From Oxalobacteraceae bacterium (lineage in GTDB: Bacteria > Pseudomonadota > Gammaproteobacteria > Burkholderiales > Burkholderiaceae_D): a stretch of DNA of 11,069 nucleotides. Each line of letters starts with the position of its first letter. Within the stretch, counting starts at the first letter, position 1. This document shows, in pieces, positions 1-6,144 of this stretch. The stretch covers positions 1-11,069 of the forward strand of contig CANGFL010000016.1 of the NCBI GenBank assembly GCA_947453015.1. The letters are read 5' to 3'. Below the pieces are notes generated by a model that searched no databases, had not been told where the DNA came from, and saw nothing but the letters and a program-made list of their open reading frames with translations. Position numbers and translations under genes: made by a program.

Positions 1-531
1 GCTAATGTGTCGTGAAACTAAGGTGTAGAGACTTTCCCAGGCTTTCATACGAAGCATGCTGGGCATTGCAGCGAATAAATCACCGAGGCTATTAAAAGCC
101 ACCCCGCCTAATTCTTCAAATCCTAATTGGCAGGCTTGATCAGCCGCTTTTACAAAACGGTCGTAGCCAGCTAAATCGGCGGGATTAAAACGCGCAATTT
201 CGCGTCGCATGGTTTCTTCATCGCCGCTGTAATCAAACCAACTGCCATCATCAAAGCGTAAGCGATAAAACGGCTCCATCGCTTTGAGTGTGATGTCGTC
301 TGACATACGTTTGCCACACAGCGTCCACAACTCTTCTAACAACTGAGGTGCAGTAATGATGGTGGGGCCGGCGTCGAAGGTAAAGCCATCTTGTTTGTGA
401 ACGTAGGCACGACCACCGGGTGCGTCGAGTTTTTCAAACACCTCGACGTCATACCCTTTGCACGAGAGACGGATGGCCGCAGCCAAGCCGCCGAAGCCGC
501 TGCCAATCACAATGGCTTTCGGTTTTTTCAC
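1..531 (-). CDS. crtI: Phytoene desaturase (CrtI), N-terminal 177 residues, cut by window edge
   Basis: CrtI is an FAD-dependent, membrane-associated enzyme that desaturates phytoene toward neurosporene or lycopene in carotenoid synthesis. I translated the minus strand from a GTG at 529-531; the frame stays open to base 1 and the C-terminal part lies outside the window. Visible motifs are the dinucleotide-binding GSGFGG (residues 10-15), PGGRAY (38-43) and FDAGPTIIT (52-60), followed by ELW, FYRLRF and FNPADLAGYDRF, all in the order and spacing of bacterial CrtI. The FDAGPT-I-T segment favours CrtI over CrtD, but that separation is by recognition only. The GTG lies 10 bases after the puhC stop with only a weak GAGAG upstream, so translation is probably coupled to puhC. 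It is the last visible gene of the lhaA-puhABC run, supplying carotenoid for the same complexes. Confidence 0.85.
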   Translation of the reverse strand, partial: MKKPKAIVIGSGFGGLAAAIRLSCKGYDVEVFEKLDAPGGRAYVHKQDGFTFDAGPTIITAPQLLEELWTLCGKRMSDDITLKAMEPFYRLRFDDGSWFDYSGDEETMRREIARFNPADLAGYDRFVKAADQACQLGFEELGGVAFNSLGDLFAAMPSMLRMKAWESLYTLVSRHIS

Positions 532-541
532 TGGGGGCTCT

Positions 542-997
542 CTAGCGCATTAGGCCAGAAAAAACGGCCGTGTTAGTTGGGCCGAAGGATTCCAAGGCAA
601 TGGTGGCCCCGGTGGCTGGGTCGCGTAATGTGAGTCGACCACCACTGTGAGCGATTAATTCGAAGGAGCGTTCTGTCGCAACATCGATGCCGCGCAATTT
701 GCGTTCACGCACCAGTGCACGTAAGGTGCCGCGTAAGAAGCCTTGTTCGCCCTGAAAATTTTGTACGACGTGGTCGGTCAATTTATCGATTGCGTTGATC
801 GAGCCATCTGGCTGATCAATAAAACGTAATACGCGAATGTGTGTGGGCGCGATGATGTCGTTAGTGGTGCTAGGCGTAGCTCCACGCATCAACACCACGG
901 CGGTGATACATAGCGCTGCAAACAAGCCAATCACGATGGCCGGATTCAAGTCGCGGCGCATGGTGTACGTCCAATTCAGGGATGGATTGTTTTTCAT
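542..997 (-). CDS. puhC: Photosynthetic complex assembly protein PuhC
   Basis: PuhC is a small inner-membrane protein needed for efficient assembly of the reaction centre-LH1 core complex; its biochemical action is not known. The product is 151 residues. It has one membrane segment near residues 18-37 (NPAIVIGLFAALCITAVVLM) and then a soluble, presumably periplasmic domain. The stretch GEQGFLRGTLRALVRERK is the typical PuhC signature. An upstream ATG at 1036 would add 13 residues, but I chose the ATG at 995-997 because it forms an ATGA overlap with the puhB stop, as puhB does with puhA. No strong ribosome binding site precedes it, which fits coupled translation. Confidence 0.88.
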   Translation of the reverse strand: MKNNPSLNWTYTMRRDLNPAIVIGLFAALCITAVVLMRGATPSTTNDIIAPTHIRVLRFIDQPDGSINAIDKLTDHVVQNFQGEQGFLRGTLRALVRERKLRGIDVATERSFELIAHSGGRLTLRDPATGATIALESFGPTNTAVFSGLMR

Positions 998-1656
998 TGG
1001 GCAAACGCCGTTGCAGGCATACGTACAGGTATGCATGTTTCGCGTGTTACAGGTGAATTTTCGATTTCGTGTTGACGCTCGAGCCAGGCTTTGTGCAACA
1101 GTTGGCCGACGTTTTGAATGTCAGCGATGTTGCGCAACAGCGGCTGTGGTTGATTGATATACCAAGGACGTGCATGCGGCCACAGATGCAGATACGCGAT
1201 GCGATCTTCGCCTTTTAATTCAAGCGCGATATCACCAAAGCCATCCGTCTGCGGTTTGATTTGTGCTGCCTGTATCCAACGCAATGGCAAGTTGAATGAC
1301 AGTGTCAGCACAATACCGATGCGCATCACGACACGTTTATTGGTGAGCGTATACATAGTGGTACTGGCGGACAGTTTGGCAGTGAGCGCCAACAATCCAA
1401 GCGCAATCAGCGCCAAGGAACCACTAATGGTGAGTGCGCCTAAATTCATGCGTAGCGATGCAGACGTATCCCACGACAGCACGACTTGCAGCAACAGCAT
1501 GGCAGCGAAATACATTGTCAGTCGTTTGACGTGGAATGCATCAACTGCCAAACGTTTCCAATCGGGGCTGCCTTGCCAGAGTATGTGTTCACCCGCGGGC
1601 AGGGCCTCAGGCAGGCCCGGCGCCGCTTCAAACTCATGCTCATGATGCGGCTTCAT
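994..1656 (-). CDS. puhB: Photosynthetic complex assembly protein PuhB
   Basis: PuhB is a membrane protein that assists reaction-centre and LH1 assembly. The 220-residue product has a soluble N-terminus containing GEHILWQGSPDWKRLA, which is typical of the family. Two membrane segments follow, at roughly residues 47-62 and 72-93. After them comes a bacterial PH-like domain (about 95-150) with YTLTNKRVVMR, the hallmark of proteins in the bPH group. The start ATG (1654-1656) overlaps the puhA stop by four bases (ATGA), and its own stop overlaps the puhC start in the same way, so the three puh genes form one translationally coupled unit. Length and order (puhA-puhB-puhC) match other purple bacteria. 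Confidence 0.9.
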   Translation of the reverse strand: MKPHHEHEFEAAPGLPEALPAGEHILWQGSPDWKRLAVDAFHVKRLTMYFAAMLLLQVVLSWDTSASLRMNLGALTISGSLALIALGLLALTAKLSASTTMYTLTNKRVVMRIGIVLTLSFNLPLRWIQAAQIKPQTDGFGDIALELKGEDRIAYLHLWPHARPWYINQPQPLLRNIADIQNVGQLLHKAWLERQHEIENSPVTRETCIPVRMPATAFAQ

Positions 1657-2417
1657 ACGAGTGGTTCCTGACGTTCTGGTGTGGCATACAGAGTGCCGGC
1701 ACCGTAGTAGGCTGCGATTTTTTCTTCTTCCAGCATCGTCACTTGATTTGCTTCGCGGTGTCCGGGAACATCAGCGAATTGATGCGCCAAAATTGCGTGC
1801 ACTTTTACATGCTCATCGGTGATGCGAGCAAACGGAACGGGTAACAAAACAGTTTTATCCGAATCGTTCAGTTTGACTTCTATGTAACGGAACAGCATTT
1901 CTGATTTATCCATCCACAATTCTTTTACTGTGCCAGCGACTTCATTATCAGCGCCGATAACAGGTAAGCCGCGCGGATCGTGATCTTGATGCGCGACGTG
2001 GTAGTCCGGATTAACACGTAAAGGAACGATTTTGGCTTCGCCTTCCGGTGTGTGATCCGGTACATCGGCACGATTTGCCCAAGCACCTGGACCAACGCCA
2101 GCTAACAGCGGATTACCGGTCGGTTCGATCGGTGAACCTATCCAGCGATGACGTGGTTCCGCTTGCAAGAACTCCGGTCCTTTCAGCGGATAAGGCATCA
2201 CGACTTCGTCGCCATTAGCTAATTTGTAGGTCTTAGGTGAAGGGATGGGCGGCCAGCCGTCCATCTTGGTATCGCGACCTGTGCCTGGATCGAGTGGATA
2301 ACCATCACGATGGTTTTCCTGCAGCAGGTAATAGATCAGACCAAAAAAGAAAATCCAGAACATATAGAGGACGAGCTGGGCTACGTCGATGTATTGGGTA
2401 ATAGCGCCTGTTTGCAT
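1653..2417 (-). CDS. puhA: Photosynthetic reaction centre H subunit
   Basis: PuhA is the H subunit of the type-II reaction centre. It caps the L/M subunits on the cytoplasmic side and helps proton delivery to the secondary quinone. The protein is 254 residues, normal for the family. A single membrane helix lies at about residues 11-32 (VAQLVLYMFWIFFFGLIYYL), followed by the family-typical ENHRDGYPLDP. The PRC-barrel domain runs from about 145 (DPRGLPVIGADNEVAGTV) through LLPVPFARI near 191-199. A Glu at 173 appears to occupy the place of the H-subunit Glu173 known from proton uptake in Rhodobacter; this is from memory of the alignment. The start has a strong ribosome binding site, AAGGAGA at 2424-2430, six bases upstream. 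A 155-base gap separates it from lhaA, so it may be cotranscribed or have its own promoter. Confidence 0.97.
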   Translation of the reverse strand: MQTGAITQYIDVAQLVLYMFWIFFFGLIYYLLQENHRDGYPLDPGTGRDTKMDGWPPIPSPKTYKLANGDEVVMPYPLKGPEFLQAEPRHRWIGSPIEPTGNPLLAGVGPGAWANRADVPDHTPEGEAKIVPLRVNPDYHVAHQDHDPRGLPVIGADNEVAGTVKELWMDKSEMLFRYIEVKLNDSDKTVLLPVPFARITDEHVKVHAILAHQFADVPGHREANQVTMLEEEKIAAYYGAGTLYATPERQEPLV

Positions 2418-2423
2418 GAAGAG

Positions 2424-2430
2424 TCTCCTT
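2424..2430 (-). promoter_or_regulatory. Strong ribosome binding site of puhA
   Basis: AAGGAGA read on the minus strand, six bases before the puhA ATG. It is the only strong Shine-Dalgarno sequence in the photosynthesis operon; lhaA, puhB, puhC and crtI have weak or coupled starts. This fits high production of the H subunit relative to its assembly factors. Confidence 0.8.
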
Positions 2431-2572
2431 AGTGCTTTTTGTTAGGGGATAGCTTGAACGCAGCCAATCCGCAAACGTCTTTTGTGATTCATGTTGCAAG
2501 AAATACTCGATGCTTCAATCGCTAAAAAATAATCGTGCGTAGCGAGCGAAGTAACGTACAGATGAATTTCGT

Positions 2573-4006
2573 TTATCCAGGCAGATCGGCTAAGCCGAAC
2601 TTCTGGCCCTGCGAGCGTTTTAGCGATGAATCGTTCCTAACTAATGGACCGATTGCAACCAATACGCCAAACAACAAATACATCTCGATGTGATACACAA
2701 AGCTGTAACCCGTTAATGGTGAGGTTAGGCTCTCACCCATCCAGCCAGAGGTGGCGAGTGCGCCGATCACATCTTTGATCACACCACCCAACGCCACCGA
2801 AGCACCGCCTGCCGTCGCTTGCACAGCGCCCCAAGCGCCCAGTGCCAGACCTGCGTCTTCACCACGTTGCAGACTCATCGCCATGGTGAGTGTGCCAACT
2901 GAAAACAATCCACCGCCTACACCGATCAAAAAGGCACCGATGCGAAACATATTGGGCGCATCGAGCGCTCCGGAAAAAATCACTAAGGCAAAGGCGGGTA
3001 ATCCGACCACGGCACCTAAAGCGGCCAGTCGAACGGCATCCACTCCACGCGTTAACAATTTGGCGGCGATCGCAAAGGCTATTAGCGAGCCGCATGCGGT
3101 AAGTGCGGTGAGTAAGCTGGTCGCGCCCACACCCAGATGCAGTACCTGAGCACCATAGGGTTCGAGAATGATGTCTTGCATGTTGAAGGCGCAGGTGCCG
3201 AGACCCACCGTCCACAAAAAGCGTTTCACGCCGGGGCGGCTGACATACGCACGCCAGTGCGTAGAAAAATCCGCTTCGTCATCCGCCTCTTTGGCGCGCT
3301 GACGATTTAAGGCTTCTTGTTTCCAGAGCGCGTTTAGATTCAGCCAAATTACGGCGACGGCGGAACCTTGCACTACTTGAATTAATCGCAGTGGGCTGAA
3401 ATCCGTCAATAACCAGCCAAACAGTGCGCCGCTGCCCACTAAGCCGAGTAGCAGCATGGTGTACATCAGTGCCACCACGCGTGGACGTGTCTCAGGTGTG
3501 GCGAGGTCGGTGGCGAGCGCCAGTCCAGCGGTTTGCGTCACTTGCATGCCAGCGCCGACTAATAAGAAGGCGAGTGCTGCGCCGATACGGCTAACCCACA
3601 CCATGCCCGGTTGCTGGGTAGTAAGTGCTAACAAAGCAAACGGCATGATGGCCAAGCCACCAAACAGTAGCAGCGTACCTATCCATAAATAAGGCAGGCG
3701 GCGCAGTCCGAGCGCTGAGCGATGCTTATCTGATTTAAATCCTATGAGTGCTCTGAGTGGGGCAAATACGAGCGGCAGCGCCACGGATAACGCGACCCAC
3801 CAAGCGGGCACGCCCAGCTCAACAATCATGACGCGGTTCAGGGTGCCGACCAGCAAAGCGGTGGCTAAACCTATAGAAAGCTGAAACATCGACAGGCGCA
3901 GCAGCCGCGAAAGCGGCATCTCGGCTGTTGCCACATCGGCAAAAGGCATCCATTCCGAGGTCATCTTGGATGTCAGTTTTCGGGTGTATTGGTTCAGCAG
4001 TTTCAT
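2573..4006 (-). CDS. lhaA: LhaA/PucC-family bacteriochlorophyll delivery and LH1 assembly protein
   Basis: This is a polytopic inner-membrane protein of the PucC branch of the major facilitator superfamily. Family members help insert bacteriochlorophyll into light-harvesting complexes; LhaA serves LH1. From this start the product is 477 residues with about 12 hydrophobic segments. The family-typical N-terminus reads MPFADVATAEMPLSRLLRLSMFQ, then LVGTLNRVMIVELGVPAWW and LVFAPLRALIGFKSD. An in-frame ATG pair at 4037-4042 would add 12 residues. I prefer the ATG at 4004-4006 because the predicted transcription start (near 4046) leaves almost no leader for the upstream ATG, and because a small hairpin lies between the two. 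The site before the chosen ATG is weak (CTGGA). LhaA rather than PucC is chosen because it adjoins puhA, the usual place of lhaA. Confidence 0.9.
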   Translation of the reverse strand: MKLLNQYTRKLTSKMTSEWMPFADVATAEMPLSRLLRLSMFQLSIGLATALLVGTLNRVMIVELGVPAWWVALSVALPLVFAPLRALIGFKSDKHRSALGLRRLPYLWIGTLLLFGGLAIMPFALLALTTQQPGMVWVSRIGAALAFLLVGAGMQVTQTAGLALATDLATPETRPRVVALMYTMLLLGLVGSGALFGWLLTDFSPLRLIQVVQGSAVAVIWLNLNALWKQEALNRQRAKEADDEADFSTHWRAYVSRPGVKRFLWTVGLGTCAFNMQDIILEPYGAQVLHLGVGATSLLTALTACGSLIAFAIAAKLLTRGVDAVRLAALGAVVGLPAFALVIFSGALDAPNMFRIGAFLIGVGGGLFSVGTLTMAMSLQRGEDAGLALGAWGAVQATAGGASVALGGVIKDVIGALATSGWMGESLTSPLTGYSFVYHIEMYLLFGVLVAIGPLVRNDSSLKRSQGQKFGLADLPG

Positions 4007-4020
4007 AGCAGTCCAGAGGC

Positions 4021-4036
4021 CGGGGTAGATTCCCCG
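4021..4036 (-). other. Small hairpin in the lhaA leader
   Basis: CGGGG (4021-4025) and CCCCG (4032-4036) pair perfectly around a six-base loop. In the leftward transcript this stem sits between the upstream ATG pair at 4037-4042 and the preferred lhaA start at 4006. It would fold in the untranslated leader if translation starts at 4006. There is no U-run after it, so it is not a terminator. Its role is unknown. Confidence 0.5.
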
Positions 4037-4052
4037 CATCATTCACTAAGGT

Positions 4053-4081
4053 ACTCTAGAGGTGGGTGCCGTCTATGTCAA
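4053..4081 (-). promoter_or_regulatory. Sigma70-type promoter for the lhaA-puhABC-crtI operon
   Basis: On the minus strand, a perfect -35 TTGACA (4076-4081) is followed after exactly 17 bases by TAGAGT (4053-4058, four of six matches to TATAAT). The expected transcription start is near 4046, about 40 bases before the preferred lhaA start at 4006 and only about four before the alternative ATG at 4042. The -35 box lies inside the left arm of the inverted repeat with PpsR-like motifs, so repressor binding there would block RNA polymerase. Confidence 0.65.
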
Positions 4082-4121
4082 CTAATGTTTACTATTAAGG
4101 TGTAATTAATAGTTGACATAG
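4073..4121. promoter_or_regulatory. 12-bp inverted repeat with paired PpsR/CrtJ-like operators
   Basis: The arms CTATGTCAACTA (4073-4084) and TAGTTGACATAG (4110-4121) are perfect reverse complements, 25 bases apart. TGTAATTAATAGTTGACA at 4101-4118 matches the PpsR/CrtJ operator consensus TGT-N12-ACA exactly. The mirror site at 4076-4093 reads TGT-N12-ACT, one base off. The two 18-base sites are separated by seven bases, similar to the closely spaced tandem CrtJ sites known at photosynthesis promoters. Each site covers a TTGACA -35 box, one per strand. PpsR/CrtJ is the oxygen- and light-responsive repressor of pigment genes; binding here is inferred from motif and context, as the regulator gene is not in the window. 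Confidence 0.7.
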
Positions 4122-4141
4122 TGCTAGGGATGCGGGATTCT
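4113..4141 (+). promoter_or_regulatory. Predicted rightward promoter of the small RNA
   Basis: A perfect -35 TTGACA at 4113-4118 on the plus strand is followed after 17 bases by GATTCT (4136-4141). This is only three of six matches to TATAAT, but it keeps the important A at position 2 and T at position 6. A start about seven bases later falls at 4148, exactly where the 5' hairpin begins. The weak -10 lowers confidence and may mean an activator is needed. The -35 lies within the consensus PpsR-like site. Confidence 0.4.
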
Positions 4142-4146
4142 TTCAC

Positions 4147-4229
4147 TGTGCCGCAGTGCGGCACAAAGCAGTGAAGCAACAGCACTATCTCCTCTCTGGG
4201 ACGCTCGCCCTGCGGGCGTCCTTTTTTTT
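4147..4229 (+). ncRNA. Candidate small RNA of about 80 nt, divergent from the photosynthesis operon
   Basis: No protein gene fits here. The plus strand shows three parts in order. First is a perfect 8-bp hairpin TGTGCCGC/GCGGCACA with loop AGT (4147-4165). Next is a linker ending in a C/U-rich single-stranded stretch, CTATCTCCTCTCT (4185-4197). Last is an intrinsic terminator (4199-4229). This layout, stable 5' stem, open C/U-rich seed and terminator stem, is typical of bacterial trans-acting small RNAs, including those whose CUCC-type loops pair with ribosome binding sites. lhaA diverges to the left, so no upstream plus-strand gene needs this terminator. The alternative is a terminator for stray transcription plus an unrelated dyad. 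I know no named family it belongs to. Confidence 0.6.
4199..4229 (+). terminator. Strong intrinsic terminator with no upstream protein gene
   Basis: GGACGCTCGC (4199-4208) pairs with GCGGGCGTCC (4212-4221) through ten pairs including one T-G wobble, with a three-base loop. Eight T residues follow at 4222-4229. A competing fold CGCCC/GGGCG is also possible. The minus strand has no U-run after the stem, so the terminator works rightward only. Confidence 0.85.
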
Positions 4230-4233
4230 GGTC

Positions 4234-4312
4234 TTCAGCCCGCCGGACTGGACCGAATAGGTCCGAATAAGGCTGAACCGGGCCAAAACCCTCGCCAATC
4301 CTTGGTCTGGCC
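4234..4312. repeat. Nested inverted repeats between the small RNA terminator and the argS promoter
   Basis: An outer stem TTCAGCC (4234-4240) / GGCTGAA (4271-4277) encloses an inner stem GGACC (4250-4254) / GGTCC (4260-4264) with loop GAATA; CCGAATA also occurs twice (4253-4259 and 4263-4269). Right after it, GGCCA (4281-4285) and TGGCC (4308-4312) pair, with an added ACC/GGT inside. All lie upstream of the argS -10 box at 4348, so they are not part of the argS leader. They could fold in a read-through transcript or act as DNA sites. No T-run follows. Function is unknown. Confidence 0.45.
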
Positions 4313-4347
4313 TGCGTCTTGGTCGAATCTGAGGGCATGCCTGCCGG

Positions 4348-4353
4348 TATAAT
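4348..4353 (+). promoter_or_regulatory. -10 box of the argS promoter
   Basis: A perfect TATAAT (4348-4353) lies 48 bases before the argS ATG, inside GCCGGTATAATCGCGC, a context often seen at housekeeping promoters in Betaproteobacteria. No good -35 hexamer is visible at 16-18 bases. The predicted start is near 4360, giving a leader of about 40 bases. Confidence 0.65.
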
Positions 4354-4401
4354 CGCGCTTTTGCGTGTGCCAACCCCTGGCCGCGAACCGGATCCCCATC
4401 A

Positions 4402-6141
4402 ATGCACTCCCGACACAAAGCGCAGATCGCGACAATTTTCGAGCAGGCGGTGTCATCGCTACTCGCCGGCAGTGAGCTGTCTACTCCAGAAATTACCCTT
4501 GAGCGCCCGCGCGACCCCAGTCATGGTGATTTAGCGTGTACGGTCGCCATGCAGATCGCTAAGCCACTGAAAAAAAATCCGCGTGAAATCGCACAGGCCA
4601 TCACCGATGCAGTGATGAGTAATCCATCGCGTACGGGTTTAATCGACGCACTCGAGATTGCCGGACCCGGTTTTATTAATGTGCGTGTTGCGTTAGCAGC
4701 GAAGCAGGAAATCGTTACGCAAATATTCAATGATGCGCAGTGCTATGGCTTTAGTAATGATGCCAATCGTAGCAAGGTGTTGGTGGAATTTGTGTCAGCG
4801 AATCCGACCGGTCCATTGCATGTAGGTCATGGTCGTCAAGGTGCGTTAGGTGATGCGATATGCGCATTGCTTGAAGCGCAGGGGCATGAAGTATTGCGCG
4901 AGTTTTATTACAACGATGCCGGTGTTCAGATCGCTACGTTAGCTAGCTCGGTGCAAGCGCGCGCATTGGGGCATAAGCCTGGCGATGCGGCTTGGCCAGA
5001 GTCAGCCTACAACGGTGATTACATCGCCGATATTGCGACAGATTTTTTAGCTAAGAAAACCGTATCGGCCGCCAATGGTGAGCCGGTTACTGCGTCGGGC
5101 GATGTGCATGACATCGAATCGATTCGTCGCTTTGCAGTGACGTATTTGCGTCGCGAACAAGATTTGGATTTGCAGGCGTTTGGTGTGCGCTTCGATAATT
5201 ATTATCTCGAATCGTCGCTGTACAGCGATGGCAAAGTGGATGCAGCCGTTGCTGCGTTGATCGCAGCGAATAAAACCTATGAGCAGGAGGGCGCGCTCTG
5301 GTTGCGCAGCACGGAATACGGCGATGACAAAGATCGCGTGATGAAAAAATCCGACGGTACCTACACGTATTTTGTGCCAGACGTCGCGTATCACATCACT
5401 AAATGGCAGCGTGGCTATCATCAAGTCATTAATGTGCAGGGTAGTGATCATCACGGAACAATTGCGCGCGTGCGCGCTGGATTGCAAGCAGCAGGTGTTG
5501 GTATTGCCGCAGGCTTTCCATCGTATGTGCTGCACAAGATGGTAACCGTCATGAAAAATGGCGAAGAAGTAAAAATTTCTAAGCGTGCCGGGTCGTATGT
5601 AACCTTGCGTGATTTGATTGAGTGGTCAGCCGGTGATGCGCCTGTCGATTCGCAGGGGCAGCGTGATTTAACGCGTGGTCGTGATGCGGTGCGATTTTTT
5701 CTTATCTCGCGTAAAGCGGATACTGAATTTGTGTTTGATGTTGATTTGGCGTTGGCGCAGTCGGATGAAAATCCGGTGTACTACGTTCAATATGCACATG
5801 CCCGAATTTGTTCCGTGCTGGCGCAATGGGGCGGCGATGAGAATGGTTTGAAAAAAGTCGATCGCTCACCATTAACAGCGCCGCGCGAAGCGAGCTTGAT
5901 GGCGAAATTATCTGAATATCCTGAGATGTTAAAAAAAGCGGCTGACGAGCTCGGCCCGCATCAAGTGGCGTTTTATTTACGCGATCTCGCAGGCGAGCTG
6001 CATAGCTACTACAATGCCGAACGAGTGCTGGTGGATGACGAATCTCTCAAGCTGGCACGGTTATCTTTATTACTCGCCACTCGGCAGGTCATAAAGAATG
6101 GCTTGGAATTAATTGGCGTCTCTGCGCCCGCACGGATGTAA
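4402..6141 (+). CDS. argS: Arginyl-tRNA synthetase
   Basis: ArgS is the class I enzyme that charges tRNA-Arg with arginine using ATP, in the cytoplasm. The 579-residue product is of normal length. The N-terminal tRNA-recognition domain has the [18 protein letters not shown] segment (34-51). The catalytic domain carries the HIGH-type motif HVGH (140-143) within [12 protein letters not shown] and the KMSK-type motif KISKR (391-395). The C-terminal DALR anticodon-binding domain starts near [15 protein letters not shown] and runs to the end. The start ATG follows a weak GGAT about ten bases upstream. The SPOR-domain gene begins three bases after its stop. It is a housekeeping gene and marks the end of the photosynthesis cluster. 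Confidence 0.98.
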   Translation: MHSRHKAQIATIFEQAVSSLLAGSELSTPEITLERPRDPSHGDLACTVAMQIAKPLKKNPREIAQAITDAVMSNPSRTGLIDALEIAGPGFINVRVALAAKQEIVTQIFNDAQCYGFSNDANRSKVLVEFVSANPTGPLHVGHGRQGALGDAICALLEAQGHEVLREFYYNDAGVQIATLASSVQARALGHKPGDAAWPESAYNGDYIADIATDFLAKKTVSAANGEPVTASGDVHDIESIRRFAVTYLRREQDLDLQAFGVRFDNYYLESSLYSDGKVDAAVAALIAANKTYEQEGALWLRSTEYGDDKDRVMKKSDGTYTYFVPDVAYHITKWQRGYHQVINVQGSDHHGTIARVRAGLQAAGVGIAAGFPSYVLHKMVTVMKNGEEVKISKRAGSYVTLRDLIEWSAGDAPVDSQGQRDLTRGRDAVRFFLISRKADTEFVFDVDLALAQSDENPVYYVQYAHARICSVLAQWGGDENGLKKVDRSPLTAPREASLMAKLSEYPEMLKKAADELGPHQVAFYLRDLAGELHSYYNAERVLVDDESLKLARLSLLLATRQVIKNGLELIGVSAPARM

Positions 6142-6144
6142 CCC

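Noticed and set aside
1154..1645. Plus-strand open frame of 163 codons opposite puhB
   Set aside because: It is antisense to a well-recognised gene, shows no family resemblance and has no promoter or ribosome site; shadow frame.
2418..2572. Separate promoter or PpsR site in front of puhA
   Set aside because: I searched both strands for TGT-N12-ACA and for a convincing -35/-10 pair and found neither; cotranscription with lhaA is the simpler reading, though a weak promoter cannot be excluded.
2751..3149. Plus-strand open frame of 132 codons opposite lhaA
   Set aside because: Its Ala/Pro/Thr-rich composition is what the complement of a membrane protein gene gives; no independent support.
4073..4121. 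The 12-bp inverted repeat as ends of an insertion sequence or MITE
   Set aside because: The arms are only 25 bases apart, there is no transposase and no flanking target duplication; overlap with two -35 boxes fits an operator.
4147..4165. TGTGCCGCAGTGCGGCACA as another PpsR operator
   Set aside because: The spacing is TGT-N13-ACA, one base too long for the consensus, and it is GC-rich and perfectly self-complementary; an RNA hairpin explains it better.
5047..5535. Minus-strand open frame of 162 codons opposite argS
   Set aside because: It lies within the conserved catalytic region of ArgS and its translation has no recognisable domain.
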